A DNA stretch of 54,345 nucleotides from an uncultured Pelagibacteraceae bacterium (GCA_902587435.1 CACILF010000006.1:1-54345), one strand, 5' to 3'; positions 1-9,535 are shown, counted from the stretch's first letter. Notes: generated from the letters alone by a model not told the origin. Numbers and translations are program-made.

Positions 1-1103
1 TTTAAATCTATATTTTTTAGATTTAAAAAAGTTTTAAAATTTGTTTTATTGTTATTTTTTTCAATTTGAAATTCTATTAAATTTTTAGAATTTTGATCAA
101 TATAAAATTCACTTGATCCATCTATTAAAACTTTTTTTTTTGAATATTTAATGTGGAATTTATTTTCTTTCAGTTTGATTAAATTTTGAAAGTTATCAAT
201 ATAATTTTTAATTTTATATAAATCATATTTTAAAAATAACTCATCAAAGTTTAATTTAGAGTTTACTTTAAGGTTTTTAATTTTAAAACTTTTATTAATA
301 TCAAAAGAAAAGTCCGAAATTGATTCAAATTTTGTATCAGAAAAATCAAAGTTTTTAAGATTATCATTAAAAATTAAAAAAATAACATCATTATTAATTT
401 TATCTTTCTTATTTTTTAGATTTCCATTTACAATAAATTTTTCTTCTTTTTTTTTTATTTCTATAAAATTAGAATTTAAATTTATTTCATTAAATTTAAA
501 TAATATTTTTTCAAACTTGTAATTTTTATCTTTAGCATTAAAATTAAAATTTAAGTTTTTTATAGATTTATATTTTGGGATTTGTATTTCAGCGTTAGAT
601 ACTTTTCCTGTTAAACTATAATTGTTCTTTATTTTTCCCAAGTCGTCAAAATTTAAATCAATATTTACTTGTGCCATACCTCTTTTTAAAAATTGACTAA
701 TAAAAATAAGTTTTAGAGAGTTATTTGTTTGTGCATAGAAATTAATATAACTACTTAATCCATTATTTTTGCTCTTTATTGAAAGATTTTTTATAGCAAA
801 TTTATTTTGAAAGTATGAATAAATTGAAATATTTGATGAAATTTCATCTAATTTTATTTCACCTGAATCTTTTAAAATAATTTTTGGATTTTTTGTTTTA
901 ACTTTTATTGAAATATTTTTTAAATCTAAATGTAGTTTCACTTTTTTTAGATCAATATCTAAATTATCATTTTGTTTTTTTATTTGATCTTTAAGGGTTG
1001 AGTTAAATTTTGATGTTGAAATTCCAAAATACGCAAAATATGCTATAAAAATCAAAAATAAAATTAAAATTGAAATTAATATTTTTACTAAATTTTTAAT
1101 CAT
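1..1103 (-). CDS. AsmA/YhdP-like membrane-anchored protein, 3' end outside window
   Basis: The minus strand stays open from an ATG at 1103 to the window edge, giving about 367 N-terminal residues. It starts with a basic residue cluster and one long hydrophobic helix (about residues 4-27), followed by a region rich in Lys, Asn and Ile with many short amphipathic beta-strand patterns and repeated 'NLSI', 'NLNF' and 'NLKV' phrases. This architecture resembles the AsmA/YhdP/TamB group of inner-membrane-anchored, periplasm-spanning lipid-transport proteins; that assignment is inference from architecture, since I see no diagnostic motif. The ATG overlaps the prfB stop by eight bases (ATGATTAA), so translation is probably coupled to prfB. 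A large unrelated periplasmic protein remains possible. Confidence 0.6.
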   Translation of the reverse strand, partial: MIKNLVKILISILILFLIFIAYFAYFGISTSKFNSTLKDQIKKQNDNLDIDLKKVKLHLDLKNISIKVKTKNPKIILKDSGEIKLDEISSNISIYSYFQNKFAIKNLSIKSKNNGLSSYINFYAQTNNSLKLIFISQFLKRGMAQVNIDLNFDDLGKIKNNYSLTGKVSNAEIQIPKYKSIKNLNFNFNAKDKNYKFEKILFKFNEINLNSNFIEIKKKEEKFIVNGNLKNKKDKINNDVIFLIFNDNLKNFDFSDTKFESISDFSFDINKSFKIKNLKVNSKLNFDELFLKYDLYKIKNYIDNFQNLIKLKENKFHIKYSKKKVLIDGSSEFYIDQNSKNLIEFQIEKNNNKTNFKTFLNLKNIDL

Positions 1104-2194
1104 TTAATTTATAAAGTGAACTTTCTAAAAATTCATCAATTTCACCATCTAACACTTTATCGGGGCTAGAACTTTCAAAATTTGTTCTGTTGTCTTTAAC
1201 CATTCGATATGGGTGCAAAACATATGATCTAATTTGATGTCCCCATCCAATATCCGCTTTTGATTCTTCTGAACTTTTTAAATTTTTTTCTTTTTTTTTC
1301 AATTCATGTTCATAAAGTCTTGCTTTTAGCATGTTCATACAAGTTTCTTTATTTTTGTGCTGAGATCTATCATTTTGGCACTGAACAACTATTTTTGTTG
1401 GTATGTGCGTAATTCTTACAGCACTGTCTGTAGTATTAACATGTTGCCCACCTGCTCCACTGGATCTATAAGTATCAATACGTAAATCCTTATCTATTAT
1501 TTCAACCTTAATACTTTCATCAATTACAGGGTAAACCCATACGCTTGCGAAGCTTGTGTGTCTTCTAGATCCAGAATCAAATGGTGATATTCTTACCAAA
1601 CGATGAATTCCTGACTCTGATTTTAAAAATCCATAAACATAAGTTCCTTCTATTTTAATTGTTGAAGATTTAACTCCTGCTTCATCTCCTTTGTGTTCAC
1701 TAATTAATTGGAATTTGTAATTTTTGCTAGATGCCCATTTCATATACATTCTTCTTAACATTTCTGCCCAATCTTGGCTTTCAGTTCCACCTGCACCAGC
1801 ATGAATTTCTAAATACGTATCTAGGCTATCTGCTTCGTGAGATAGAAAGCACTTAATTTCATCTTTTTTTATATTTTTATATAAATCTATAATATTTTGT
1901 TCTGACTCTTTTATAACTGATTGATTGTTTTCCTCTAAAGCAAGATTATATAATTCTATAATTTCATTAAATTGTTTTAAAGAAATTTCATAACTTTGAA
2001 CCAAGTTTTCATAAATTTTTTTTTCTTTTAAAACTTTTTCAGCTTTTGATTTATTAGCCCAAAAATTTGGTTCTAAAATTATTTTGTTTATATTTTCTAG
2101 TTTGGAATAAATATTTTGCTTTTCAAAGATACTCCTGAATTCTTAGACTTATTTTTTTAATTTCAGTTTTATAATTTGAAAAATCAATATTCAT
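1096..2194 (-). CDS. prfB: Peptide chain release factor 2, made by programmed +1 frameshift
   Basis: RF2 recognises UGA and UAA stop codons and triggers peptide release on the ribosome. The GGQ motif (SGAGGQHVN) and the stop-recognition SPF motif (RISPFDSG) are both present. The gene is in two frames. An ATG at 2194 opens 23 codons ending in CTT followed by an in-frame TGA (2125-2123). Skipping one base moves to the frame that continues ...EKQNIYSKLEN..., matching the RF2 N-terminal coiled region, and ends at 1096. The product is 365 residues, the same as E. coli RF2. A TTG at 2004 would give a shorter protein missing most of the N-terminal domain and is not the true start. The ATG overlaps the mrcA stop (TAATG). 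Confidence 0.96.
2123..2136 (-). promoter_or_regulatory. prfB programmed +1 frameshift site
   Basis: Read on the minus strand the site is AGGAG-TAT-CTT-TGA: a Shine-Dalgarno-like AGGAG (2136-2132), three bases, then the slippery CTT codon (2128-2126) and the TGA stop (2125-2123). This matches the E. coli RF2 autoregulatory site (AGGGGG UAU CUU UGA) in motif and spacing. When RF2 is scarce the ribosome pauses at UGA, slips forward one base and makes full-length RF2. The fit of both flanking reading frames to RF2 is direct evidence; autoregulation is inferred from the known family mechanism. Confidence 0.95.
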
Positions 2195-4533
2195 TAATAG
2201 AATTTTAATATATTATTTTTGTCTAATTTTAAATTTAAATCATCATTAATTAACGAATTTTTTGTTATATCGTTTTTCTTAAACGCTTCAATTATAGTTG
2301 TTTTGGAGCCAAAATCTGCTTTTCTTCCAGTGATTTGGTCAACGACTAAAAATTTGATATTTTTAGCTACTTTAAATGGTCTTGCATCGCCTCTTTTTAC
2401 TGATTTTTTTATAAATGATTTAAAAATTGGGATTGCAGTTTTCGCGCCTGTTTCAAATTTTCCTAGTGTTTTTGGTTCGTCATGTCCGACGTAAACTCCT
2501 ATAACTAAATTTGAAGTAAACCCAATAAACCAAGCATCGGTATTTTCATTTGTTGTTCCTGTCTTTCCTGCTAAATCGAGGTTCAAATCTTTTAATTTCC
2601 TTCCAGTTCCTCTTTTAATTGCTCCTTCAAGCATTGAAGTAACCTGATAGGCTGTTTCTTCTGAAAAAATTTTTATGAAATTATCTTTAATTTTTGGAAC
2701 ATCAGTACCTAAATATGAAATTTCTTTACATTTTTCGCAAACTCTTTTTTCTGAATTAAAAATTGTATTTCCTTCACTGTCTTGAATCCTATCTAAAAAT
2801 ATTGGCTCAACTAATTTACCACCATTTACAAATGAACTATATGCAGATGTTAATTTTAATAAAGTTGTTTCTGCTGAACCTAATGAAATTGATAATAGCT
2901 CTTCAGGGTTATCATAAATCTTTAAACTTTTTGCAAAATTTGCAATTTTATCAATTCCAATTTCTTGAGCAATTCTTACTGTCATCAGATTTCTGGATTT
3001 TTCAAGTCCTGTTCTTATTGTTGAAGGGCCATAAAATTTTTTACCATAATTTTCTGGTTTCCACATCTTTAAGTCATCGCCTTGATCAAGAACAACAGGA
3101 GCATCTAACACTAGTGTGGATGGTGTAAAATTATTTTCTAAAGCTAAAGCATAAACAAATGGTTTAAAAGCTGATCCTGGTTGTCTCAAAGCTTGCGTAA
3201 CTCTATTAAATTCACTTAATTTGAAACTAAATCCTCCTGACATAGCAAGAACTCTTCCTGTATATGGATTTAATACTACTATTCCTCCATTTGCTTTTGG
3301 GACTTGTTTTAATGCATATAAATTTTCTTTTATATTTTTTACATAAATTATATCCCCTACTTTAAAAATTTTATTTAATTCTTTTTTTGTCCAGGATGCA
3401 TCATTATATTTAATAATTCCTTGATTTTTTTTTTCAGTTTCAATTTCTGCAGAAAACTTATTTATTTTTTTAATAATTGCTAGATCCCAGCCTATTGATT
3501 TTTCTAATTTATATTTTTTTAAATTCTCGCTCCATTGATTTGATATTTTTTTATTTAATAAAGGACCACGCCATCCTTTTCTTTTATCATATTCTTCTAA
3601 ACCCTCTCTTAATGATTGTGTAGCAATAGATTGTAACTCTAAATTTATGGGAGTTTTTATTGTAAAACCTTGTTTGTAAATTTTATCAAAACCATATTTT
3701 TCCACAAGATATTTTCTAACATCTTCTACATAATATCTTGCGTCTTCCAAATATTTCTTTTTTCTTTTTCTCAATTTTATTTCTGAAGTAACCAATTCAG
3801 TATATTTTTTTTCATCTATATAAGAATTTTCTAGCAAATTTTTTATAACTAAATTTCTTCTAAGTTTAGCCAAATCGGCATTTTTAAAAGGATTATATTT
3901 GCTTGGAGCCTTTGGAAGAGCCGCTAAAAGTGAAGCTTCTTCATAATTTAATTTACTTATAGGTTTGTCAAAATATTCTAAACTTGCAGATGCTATTCCA
4001 TATGAACCTTCTCCTAAATATATTTGATTAAGATACAATTCTAATATTCTTTCTTTTGATAGTGCCCTTTCAATTCTAAATGCAAGAATTGCTTCTTTAA
4101 TTTTCCTATTAATGCTTACTTCATTGGTTAATAAAAAATTTTTAGCAACTTGTTGGGTTATCGTAGAGGCTCCTTCCAGTCTTTTTGATGAAATTATATT
4201 TGAAACATTATTAATTGTTGCTCTAATAATACCCTTTGCATCAACACCGGGGTGGTAGAAGAAGTTTTTATCTTCAGCAGATAAAAAAGAGTTAATAACA
4301 ATTTTTGGTATAGAATCGTACGGAACAAATATTCTTTTTTCTGAAGAAAAATCACTAACTAACTCTCCTCCACCGGAGTACAATTTGCTTGAGACCGAAG
4401 GTTTGTACATTTTCAAAAATTTATAATCTGGTAATTTGTTTGAATAAACCCAAAGTATTCCTATAATCAAAGCAAAAGAAAGAAGGAATCCTGATGTTAA
4501 AAAAATAAGAATTTTTTTAAATAATTTGCTCAT
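2194..4533 (-). CDS. mrcA: Penicillin-binding protein 1A, bifunctional transglycosylase/transpeptidase
   Basis: A class A PBP of 779 residues that polymerises and cross-links peptidoglycan at the inner membrane. There is an N-terminal membrane anchor (about residues 8-30). The GT51 transglycosylase domain shows SAEDKNFFYHPG with catalytic Glu87 and GASTITQQVAKNF. The transpeptidase domain has SxxK at Ser454-Lys457 (PGSAFKP), SxN at 513-515 (KSRN) and KTGTT at 657. A CxxC pair (CEKC, about 599-602) lies in the transpeptidase domain; its role is unknown to me. The start is the first Met before the anchor. It is the first gene of the mrcA-prfB-AsmA-like series and divergent from the RNase E gene across 82 bases. 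Confidence 0.95.
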   Translation of the reverse strand: MSKLFKKILIFLTSGFLLSFALIIGILWVYSNKLPDYKFLKMYKPSVSSKLYSGGGELVSDFSSEKRIFVPYDSIPKIVINSFLSAEDKNFFYHPGVDAKGIIRATINNVSNIISSKRLEGASTITQQVAKNFLLTNEVSINRKIKEAILAFRIERALSKERILELYLNQIYLGEGSYGIASASLEYFDKPISKLNYEEASLLAALPKAPSKYNPFKNADLAKLRRNLVIKNLLENSYIDEKKYTELVTSEIKLRKRKKKYLEDARYYVEDVRKYLVEKYGFDKIYKQGFTIKTPINLELQSIATQSLREGLEEYDKRKGWRGPLLNKKISNQWSENLKKYKLEKSIGWDLAIIKKINKFSAEIETEKKNQGIIKYNDASWTKKELNKIFKVGDIIYVKNIKENLYALKQVPKANGGIVVLNPYTGRVLAMSGGFSFKLSEFNRVTQALRQPGSAFKPFVYALALENNFTPSTLVLDAPVVLDQGDDLKMWKPENYGKKFYGPSTIRTGLEKSRNLMTVRIAQEIGIDKIANFAKSLKIYDNPEELLSISLGSAETTLLKLTSAYSSFVNGGKLVEPIFLDRIQDSEGNTIFNSEKRVCEKCKEISYLGTDVPKIKDNFIKIFSEETAYQVTSMLEGAIKRGTGRKLKDLNLDLAGKTGTTNENTDAWFIGFTSNLVIGVYVGHDEPKTLGKFETGAKTAIPIFKSFIKKSVKRGDARPFKVAKNIKFLVVDQITGRKADFGSKTTIIEAFKKNDITKNSLINDDLNLKLDKNNILKFY

Positions 4534-4557
4534 TTTTGTATAATTTACTTTACGAAT

Positions 4558-4587
4558 TTGTTAAACTTAAGGCACAGAATTTATAAA
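4558..4587 (+). promoter_or_regulatory. Candidate sigma70-type promoter for the RNase E gene
   Basis: TTGTTA (4558-4563) and TATAAA (4582-4587) are separated by 18 bases, ending about 28 bases before the RNase E ATG at 4616. The implied 5' leader is only about 20-25 nt, far shorter than the long autoregulatory leader of E. coli rne. In such AT-rich DNA hexamers of this kind occur by chance, so this is a moderate-confidence call. Confidence 0.38.
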
Positions 4588-4615
4588 AAATAATGAAAAA
4601 CAATAATCAAAATTT

Positions 4616-6403
4616 ATGTCAAAAAATTTATATATTGATGCATCGCATCCAAATGAAACTAGAGTTGTACTTAAATCTGATGATAACATTGAAGATTACG
4701 AGTACGAAAGTGTAAACAATAGTTTAATTAAAAATAATATTTATCTTGGAAAAGTAAGTAGAATAGAACCGTCGCTTCAAGCAGCCTTTGTAGACTTTGG
4801 TAGAGAAAGGCATGGATTTTTGTCATTTAACGATATTCAGTCTGATTATTACCAGATTCCACAAAGTGACCTGGATAAAATTAAAGAAGAAGAAGAAAAA
4901 GTAAGAGAAGAATTAATTAAAGAAGACGAAAAAACTGAACAAAATATAATCGATGAAAATAAAAATTTAGATGAAAATAATGATAACACAAATGCAAGCC
5001 AAGATCCTCTGGAAAAAACACCTCTAGAAAATAAGATAGAGCAAAACAAAAAAGAAAAAAGGTACCCAACAAAAAGATATAAAATTCAAGAAGTTATTAA
5101 ACCTAACCAAGTAATTTTAATTCAGGTGTTGAAGGATGAAAGAGGATTAAAAGGCGCTGCGTTAACTACATTTATTTCTATAGCAGGAAAATATATTGTT
5201 TTAATGCCTAATACTCCAAAAGGAGGTGGCATTTCCAGAAAAATTTTTAATCCAGCAGACAGAAAAAAAATCAGAAAAATTTTAAATGAAATTAAAATTC
5301 CAAAAGAAATGGGTTTAATTGTGAGAACTGCAGGATCCAATAAAACAAAAAATGAAATTGATAATGATTTGAATAACTTAATTAATATTTGGAATTCAAT
5401 AAAAGAAAAGGCTATTAATTCTATTGCGCCAAATATAATCCACCAAGAAAGTGATATTATAAAAAGATCAATTAGAGATATGTATGATGAAGAAACTCAA
5501 AATGTAATAGTTGAGGGCAATGAAGGATATCAAAAAGCAAAAAATTATATGAAGTTAATGATGCCAGGTAATGTAAAAAAAATAAAAAAATATAGAGATA
5601 AAGTACCTTTGTTTTTTAAAGAAAATATTGAATCTAAGCTATATCAAATTTTTGAAACTGAAGTTAAGCTAAAATCGGGAGGGTACCTTGTAATTAACCC
5701 GACTGAAGCGCTTGTATCAATTGATGTTAATTCGGGTAAATCAATTAAACAAAAAAATGTCGAAAGTACTGCTTTAGATACAAATCTAGAAGCTGCTGAG
5801 GAAATTTCAAGACAAATTAAATTAAGAGACCTGTCCGGTTTAATAATCATAGATTTTATAGATATGTTGAATTACTCCAATAAGAGATTGGTGGAAAGAA
5901 AACTTAAAGATAGATGCAGAACTGATAGGGCTAGAATTCAAATTGGAAGAATAAGTAATTTTGGACTCCTAGAAATGTCAAGGCAAAGATTGAGAGAAAG
6001 CAATGTCAAATGGAGTCTTAAACTATCTAATGAAACTTTTGCTCTAAAAGTAATTAAGTTAGTTGAATTAAAAACTCTAGAGACTAATGCCAAAATTGTA
6101 AAAATATACTTGAATGATAAAATAGGTAATTTTATCAAAGAAAGTTATTTAGATGATTTTAATTATTTCAAAAGGAAAAATAAAATTGAAATTAATTTAT
6201 TTGAAAAAAACACTCTAGGATTAGATGATTATGAAATTGATTTTTTGTCGAAAACAAACAAAGTAATAGAAAAAGTAGAAAAAATTTCTAATTTAAAAAA
6301 ATTAGAAATATTTAAACCTGAGGCTAAAAATTTTAATATTAATAAAAAGAAATTTCAAAAGAAAAAATTTTATAAGAAAAAATATAAAAAAAAGTTAAAT
6401 TAA
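4616..6403 (+). CDS. rne: Ribonuclease E/G, catalytic half only, lacking zinc-link cysteines
   Basis: This 595-residue endoribonuclease of the RNase E/G family cuts single-stranded AU-rich RNA during mRNA decay and rRNA/tRNA maturation. The S1 domain begins at [22 protein letters not shown] and is interrupted at residues 73-150 by an acidic, low-complexity insert, as in other alphaproteobacterial RNase E. The DNase I-like catalytic core has the two magnesium-binding aspartates, Asp370 (VSIDVNSG) and Asp413 (LIIIDFIDM). After EMSRQRLR (residue 460) the family normally has a CPxC zinc-link; here it is replaced by [11 protein letters not shown] with no cysteine. The protein ends in a Lys-rich tail (570-595) that probably binds RNA, with no long degradosome scaffold. 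The end overlaps thiG by nine bases. Confidence 0.93.
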   Translation: MSKNLYIDASHPNETRVVLKSDDNIEDYEYESVNNSLIKNNIYLGKVSRIEPSLQAAFVDFGRERHGFLSFNDIQSDYYQIPQSDLDKIKEEEEKVREELIKEDEKTEQNIIDENKNLDENNDNTNASQDPLEKTPLENKIEQNKKEKRYPTKRYKIQEVIKPNQVILIQVLKDERGLKGAALTTFISIAGKYIVLMPNTPKGGGISRKIFNPADRKKIRKILNEIKIPKEMGLIVRTAGSNKTKNEIDNDLNNLINIWNSIKEKAINSIAPNIIHQESDIIKRSIRDMYDEETQNVIVEGNEGYQKAKNYMKLMMPGNVKKIKKYRDKVPLFFKENIESKLYQIFETEVKLKSGGYLVINPTEALVSIDVNSGKSIKQKNVESTALDTNLEAAEEISRQIKLRDLSGLIIIDFIDMLNYSNKRLVERKLKDRCRTDRARIQIGRISNFGLLEMSRQRLRESNVKWSLKLSNETFALKVIKLVELKTLETNAKIVKIYLNDKIGNFIKESYLDDFNYFKRKNKIEINLFEKNTLGLDDYEIDFLSKTNKVIEKVEKISNLKKLEIFKPEAKNFNINKKKFQKKKFYKKKYKKKLN

Positions 6404-7171
6404 ACCTTTTTTTGGAGAAGAAGCATTACCATAAATATTTTTTTTTATCCTGCCTGATAAATAAGATTTTCTCCCGGCAATAACTGCTAACTTCATTGCT
6501 TCTGCCATTTGATAAGGTTTTTTTGCTTTTGCTATAGCTGTATTTATCAAAACTCCATCGCATCCCATTTCCATTGCAATTGATGCATCAGAAGCAGTAC
6601 CTATACCAGCATCAATTATCAAAGGAAGTTTTGTTTGCTTTCTAATAATTTCTATATTTAATTTATTTTGGATTCCTAAACCTGATCCAATTGGAGCAGC
6701 TAATGGCATTATAGCTTTAGCTCCTACATTTTCTAATCTTTTTGCCATCAAAGGATCATCATTACAATAAACCATAACTTCAAAACCTTCTTTAGTTAAA
6801 ACTTCTGTTGATTTTAGTGTTTCAATCATATCAGGTAGTAAATTTATCTTATCTCCTAAAACTTCTAACTTAACTAATTTCCAACCTCCTATTTCTCTAG
6901 CAAGTCTAAGTGTTCTTAATGCTTCTATTGAATTAAAACAGCCCGCAGTATTCGGCAGGTAAGTAATTTTTTTTGGATCAATATAATCCATCAAAAGTGG
7001 TTTATTCTTGTCAGCTATATTTACTCTTCTAACGGCAACAGTAACCATTTCTGCTCCAGAAATTTTTATTGCTTTTGCACATTCTATCATATTTTTATAT
7101 TTACCTGTGCCAACTATAAGTCTTGAATTAAGTTTTTTTTTTGAAATTTTAAGAAAATCTTTTTTATTCAT
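6395..7171 (-). CDS. thiG: Thiazole synthase
   Basis: ThiG condenses 1-deoxy-D-xylulose 5-phosphate, a glycine- or tyrosine-derived imine and the ThiS thiocarboxylate to form the thiazole phosphate moiety of thiamine. The 258-residue protein is full length for the family, with the TIM-barrel signatures RLIVGTGKY near the N-terminus, the Lys-containing strand LVKLEVLGD, and the phosphate-binding phrases [12 protein letters not shown] and [14 protein letters not shown]. Its ATG overlaps the thiS stop by one base, so both are read from one mRNA. The last codons overlap the convergent RNase E gene. Confidence 0.95.
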   Translation of the reverse strand: MNKKDFLKISKKKLNSRLIVGTGKYKNMIECAKAIKISGAEMVTVAVRRVNIADKNKPLLMDYIDPKKITYLPNTAGCFNSIEALRTLRLAREIGGWKLVKLEVLGDKINLLPDMIETLKSTEVLTKEGFEVMVYCNDDPLMAKRLENVGAKAIMPLAAPIGSGLGIQNKLNIEIIRKQTKLPLIIDAGIGTASDASIAMEMGCDGVLINTAIAKAKKPYQMAEAMKLAVIAGRKSYLSGRIKKNIYGNASSPKKGLI

Positions 7172-7389
7172 TATCCTCCACCTATAAAATGAACTATCTC
7201 AATTTTATCATTATTATTTAATTTAATTTTATTTATTTTTCTTTTATTTAAAATTTTTTTATTTAATTCTATAGCTACTTTATTTAGAGGTATTTTGAGT
7301 TTTTTAATTAAAATTTCTATTGATTCATTCTTATCAAATACAACTTTTTTACCATTAACCCTAATTTTTATTTTATTTTTAAATTTCAT
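7171..7389 (-). CDS. thiS: Sulfur carrier protein ThiS
   Basis: A 72-residue beta-grasp, ubiquitin-like protein that carries sulfur as a C-terminal thiocarboxylate to ThiG. It ends in the required Gly-Gly (HFIGGG). The early strand [12 protein letters not shown] and the middle segment [11 protein letters not shown] fit the family. It is followed directly by thiG, the usual pairing. Its ATG (7389-7387) overlaps the earliest possible aroQ ATG on the other strand, leaving no leader for a TPP riboswitch or an independent 5' region. Confidence 0.9.
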   Translation of the reverse strand: MKFKNKIKIRVNGKKVVFDKNESIEILIKKLKIPLNKVAIELNKKILNKRKINKIKLNNNDKIEIVHFIGGG

Positions 7390-7852
7390 GCATTATAAGT
7401 TTATTGTGAATAATATAATTATTATTAATGGTCCAAATCTTAATCTATTAGGCGAAAGAGAACAATCCCAATATGGAAAAATTACGTTTAATGATTTAAA
7501 AAATATATGCATAGAACATTCAAAAAAAATAGGAATAAAAGTAGATTTTTTTCAATCAAATTTGGAAGGAGAGATAGTAACTAAAATACAAGATGTTAGA
7601 AAAGATTATGATGGTATAATTATAAATGCAGCTGGATATACTCATACATCTGTATCTATTCGAGATGCTTTGGATATATTTAAAAAACCGATTATAGAAT
7701 TACACATTTCAAATATATACAAAAGAGAAGAATTTAGACAAAAATCACTTATAAGCAATGTAGTAACTGGAATTATTTGTGGCCTTGGATCAAATGGTTA
7801 TATTTTGGCCATAAATGCAATGCAAGAATTGCTAAAAAATGGAAATAGATAA
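7388..7852 (+). CDS. aroQ: 3-dehydroquinate dehydratase, type II
   Basis: The type II enzyme makes 3-dehydroshikimate by anti elimination in the shikimate pathway. Signature segments are IIINGPNLNLLGERE near the start, DGIIINAAGYTHTSVSIRDAL (catalytic His in YTHTS) and IELHISNIYKREEFRQKS. The start is uncertain. ATG at 7388 gives a six-residue extension before VNNIIIINGP, while GTG at 7406 gives the more typical short N-terminus. A longer frame from 7295 lies inside thiS and is unlikely. The gene overlaps accB by 14 bases, so aroQ-accB-accC is probably one operon, an order familiar from alphaproteobacteria. Confidence 0.92.
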   Translation: MHYKFIVNNIIIINGPNLNLLGEREQSQYGKITFNDLKNICIEHSKKIGIKVDFFQSNLEGEIVTKIQDVRKDYDGIIINAAGYTHTSVSIRDALDIFKKPIIELHISNIYKREEFRQKSLISNVVTGIICGLGSNGYILAINAMQELLKNGNR

Positions 7853-8198
7853 AAAAATTATAATTAAATTAATTAAAGTCTTAGAAGATTTAAAGAAATC
7901 CATAAAAGGTATAGATATAGATTCTAAAGATAATGTTCTAGAAGAAGAAATAGATTTATCAGATAAAATAATTTTAAAAAGCCCTATAGTAGGAACTGCG
8001 TATCTTGCTGCAGAACCAGGTGGAAAAAAATTTGTTGAAGTAGGAAAAAAAATAAAAAAAGGTGATACGGTTATGATTATAGAGGCTATGAAAACAATGA
8101 ATCATGTTCCTTCGACATCAGACGGTTTAGTAAAAGAAATTTGTGTTGATGATGGTCAACCAGTTGAGTTCGGTCAAAAAATTGTAATTTTAGAGTAA
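7839..8198 (+). CDS. accB: Biotin carboxyl carrier protein of acetyl-CoA carboxylase
   Basis: AccB carries the biotin that shuttles CO2 between biotin carboxylase (AccC) and the carboxyltransferase in fatty acid synthesis. The biotin-accepting lysine is in EAMKTMN, within a C-terminal biotinyl-lipoyl domain starting at about residue 45 (LKSPIVGTAYLAAEPG). At 119 residues it is shorter than E. coli AccB (156) because the flexible N-terminal linker is reduced. It overlaps aroQ by 14 bases and shares one base with the accC start (TAATG). Confidence 0.94.
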   Translation: MEIDKKIIIKLIKVLEDLKKSIKGIDIDSKDNVLEEEIDLSDKIILKSPIVGTAYLAAEPGGKKFVEVGKKIKKGDTVMIIEAMKTMNHVPSTSDGLVKEICVDDGQPVEFGQKIVILE

Positions 8199-9535
8199 TG
8201 TTTAAAAAAATATTAATCGCCAATCGAGGTGAAATTGCAGTAAGAGTCATTAGAGCGTGTAAAGAATGGGGAATTTCAACAGTAGCTATTCATTCTGATG
8301 TTGATAGAGATAGTATGCATGTAAGATTGGCTGATGAAAGTGTATGTGTGGGGACTCATCAGCCTTTAAATAGTTATTTAAATATTCCAGCAATAATGTC
8401 AGCTATTGAACTCACAGGAGCAGAAGCTGTTCATCCTGGATATGGTTTTTTATCAGAAAACCCAGAGTTTGCAAAAATTCTGGAAGATTATAAAATTAAA
8501 TTTATAGGACCATCTTCAAAATTAATTCAAATGATGGGAGATAAAATACAAGCAAAAAAAATTGCTAAAGAATATGGGCTTCCTGTTATAGAAGGTTCAG
8601 ATGGTGGAGTGAAAGACAAAGGTCATGCTAAAGAAATTTCTAAAAAAATTGGCTTTCCTGTTCTAATAAAAGCTTCTGCTGGAGGAGGAGGCAAAGGAAT
8701 GAAAATAGTTTATAAAGAAACTGAATTCGATGATTTATTTTCCACAGCAAAATCTGAAGCACAAAAATATTTTGGAAATGATGAAATTTATATTGAAAAA
8801 TTTTTCCTAAATCCAAGACATATAGAAGTTCAGGTTTTATCTGGTAAAAATAGAACTGTTCATTTACACGAAAGAGATTGTTCTGTTCAAAGACGTCATC
8901 AAAAATTAATAGAAGAAACACCTAGTCCAATTCTGAACGATGAAATTAGAAAAGATCTATTTGAAAGAACAGTGAATATGGTAAGTAAAATTGGATATGA
9001 AGGTGCGGGAACTGTAGAATTTATTTATGAAGATGGAAAATTTTATTTTCTTGAAATGAATACAAGAGTTCAAGTTGAACATCCAGTTTCAGAAATGATT
9101 ACAGGTATTGATATAATTAAAGAACAAATTTGGATAGCTTTTACTGGCAATACTGCTTTAAAGCAAAGTGATATTATTCCAAGAGGACACGCCATAGAAT
9201 GCAGAATTAATGCAGAAGATGCCAGTAAAAATTTTCAACCCTCACCAGGTACTATAGGTATGTGTCACCAACCTTCAGGTTTTAGAACTAGGGTGGATGG
9301 AGCAATATTCCAAGGTTACAAAGTAACTCCTTACTATGATAGCATGGTTTGTAAGTTAATATGCCATGGTAGAAATAGAACTGAGGCTATTCAAAGAATG
9401 AGAAGGTCTTTGGATGAATTTGTAATTGAAGGCATCGTAACAACAATAGATTTACATAAAAAACTACTAGATCATCAAAAATTTATTAAATCTGATTTTA
9501 ATGTTTCGTGGCTAGATAAAGAAAAAATTATTTAA
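8198..9535 (+). CDS. accC: Biotin carboxylase subunit of acetyl-CoA carboxylase
   Basis: AccC carboxylates AccB-bound biotin using ATP and bicarbonate. The 445 residues cover the full family length. Features are the N-terminal KILIANRGEIAVRVIRA, the ATP-grasp glycine-rich loop ASAGGGGKGMKIV, the HLHERDCSVQRRHQK segment and the catalytic stretch EMNTRVQVEHPVSEMITG. It starts one base into the accB stop, consistent with coupled production of the two subunits. Its stop shares the palindrome TTAA with the stop of the convergent DUF2155 gene. Confidence 0.97.
   Translation: MFKKILIANRGEIAVRVIRACKEWGISTVAIHSDVDRDSMHVRLADESVCVGTHQPLNSYLNIPAIMSAIELTGAEAVHPGYGFLSENPEFAKILEDYKIKFIGPSSKLIQMMGDKIQAKKIAKEYGLPVIEGSDGGVKDKGHAKEISKKIGFPVLIKASAGGGGKGMKIVYKETEFDDLFSTAKSEAQKYFGNDEIYIEKFFLNPRHIEVQVLSGKNRTVHLHERDCSVQRRHQKLIEETPSPILNDEIRKDLFERTVNMVSKIGYEGAGTVEFIYEDGKFYFLEMNTRVQVEHPVSEMITGIDIIKEQIWIAFTGNTALKQSDIIPRGHAIECRINAEDASKNFQPSPGTIGMCHQPSGFRTRVDGAIFQGYKVTPYYDSMVCKLICHGRNRTEAIQRMRRSLDEFVIEGIVTTIDLHKKLLDHQKFIKSDFNVSWLDKEKII

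Noticed and set aside
2123-2125. The in-frame TGA near the prfB start as a sign of a pseudogene
   Set aside because: The flanking slippery CTT and AGGAG site, and the restored 365-residue product, show a programmed frameshift rather than a broken gene.
2219-3128. Open frames on the plus strand inside mrcA (2219-2494, 2763-3128)
   Set aside because: They are antisense shadows of a conserved PBP1A gene, with no ribosome site or recognisable family.
7172-7389. A TPP riboswitch or leader before thiS
   Set aside because: The bases upstream of thiS are the start of aroQ; there is no untranslated stretch and no thi-box-like sequence.
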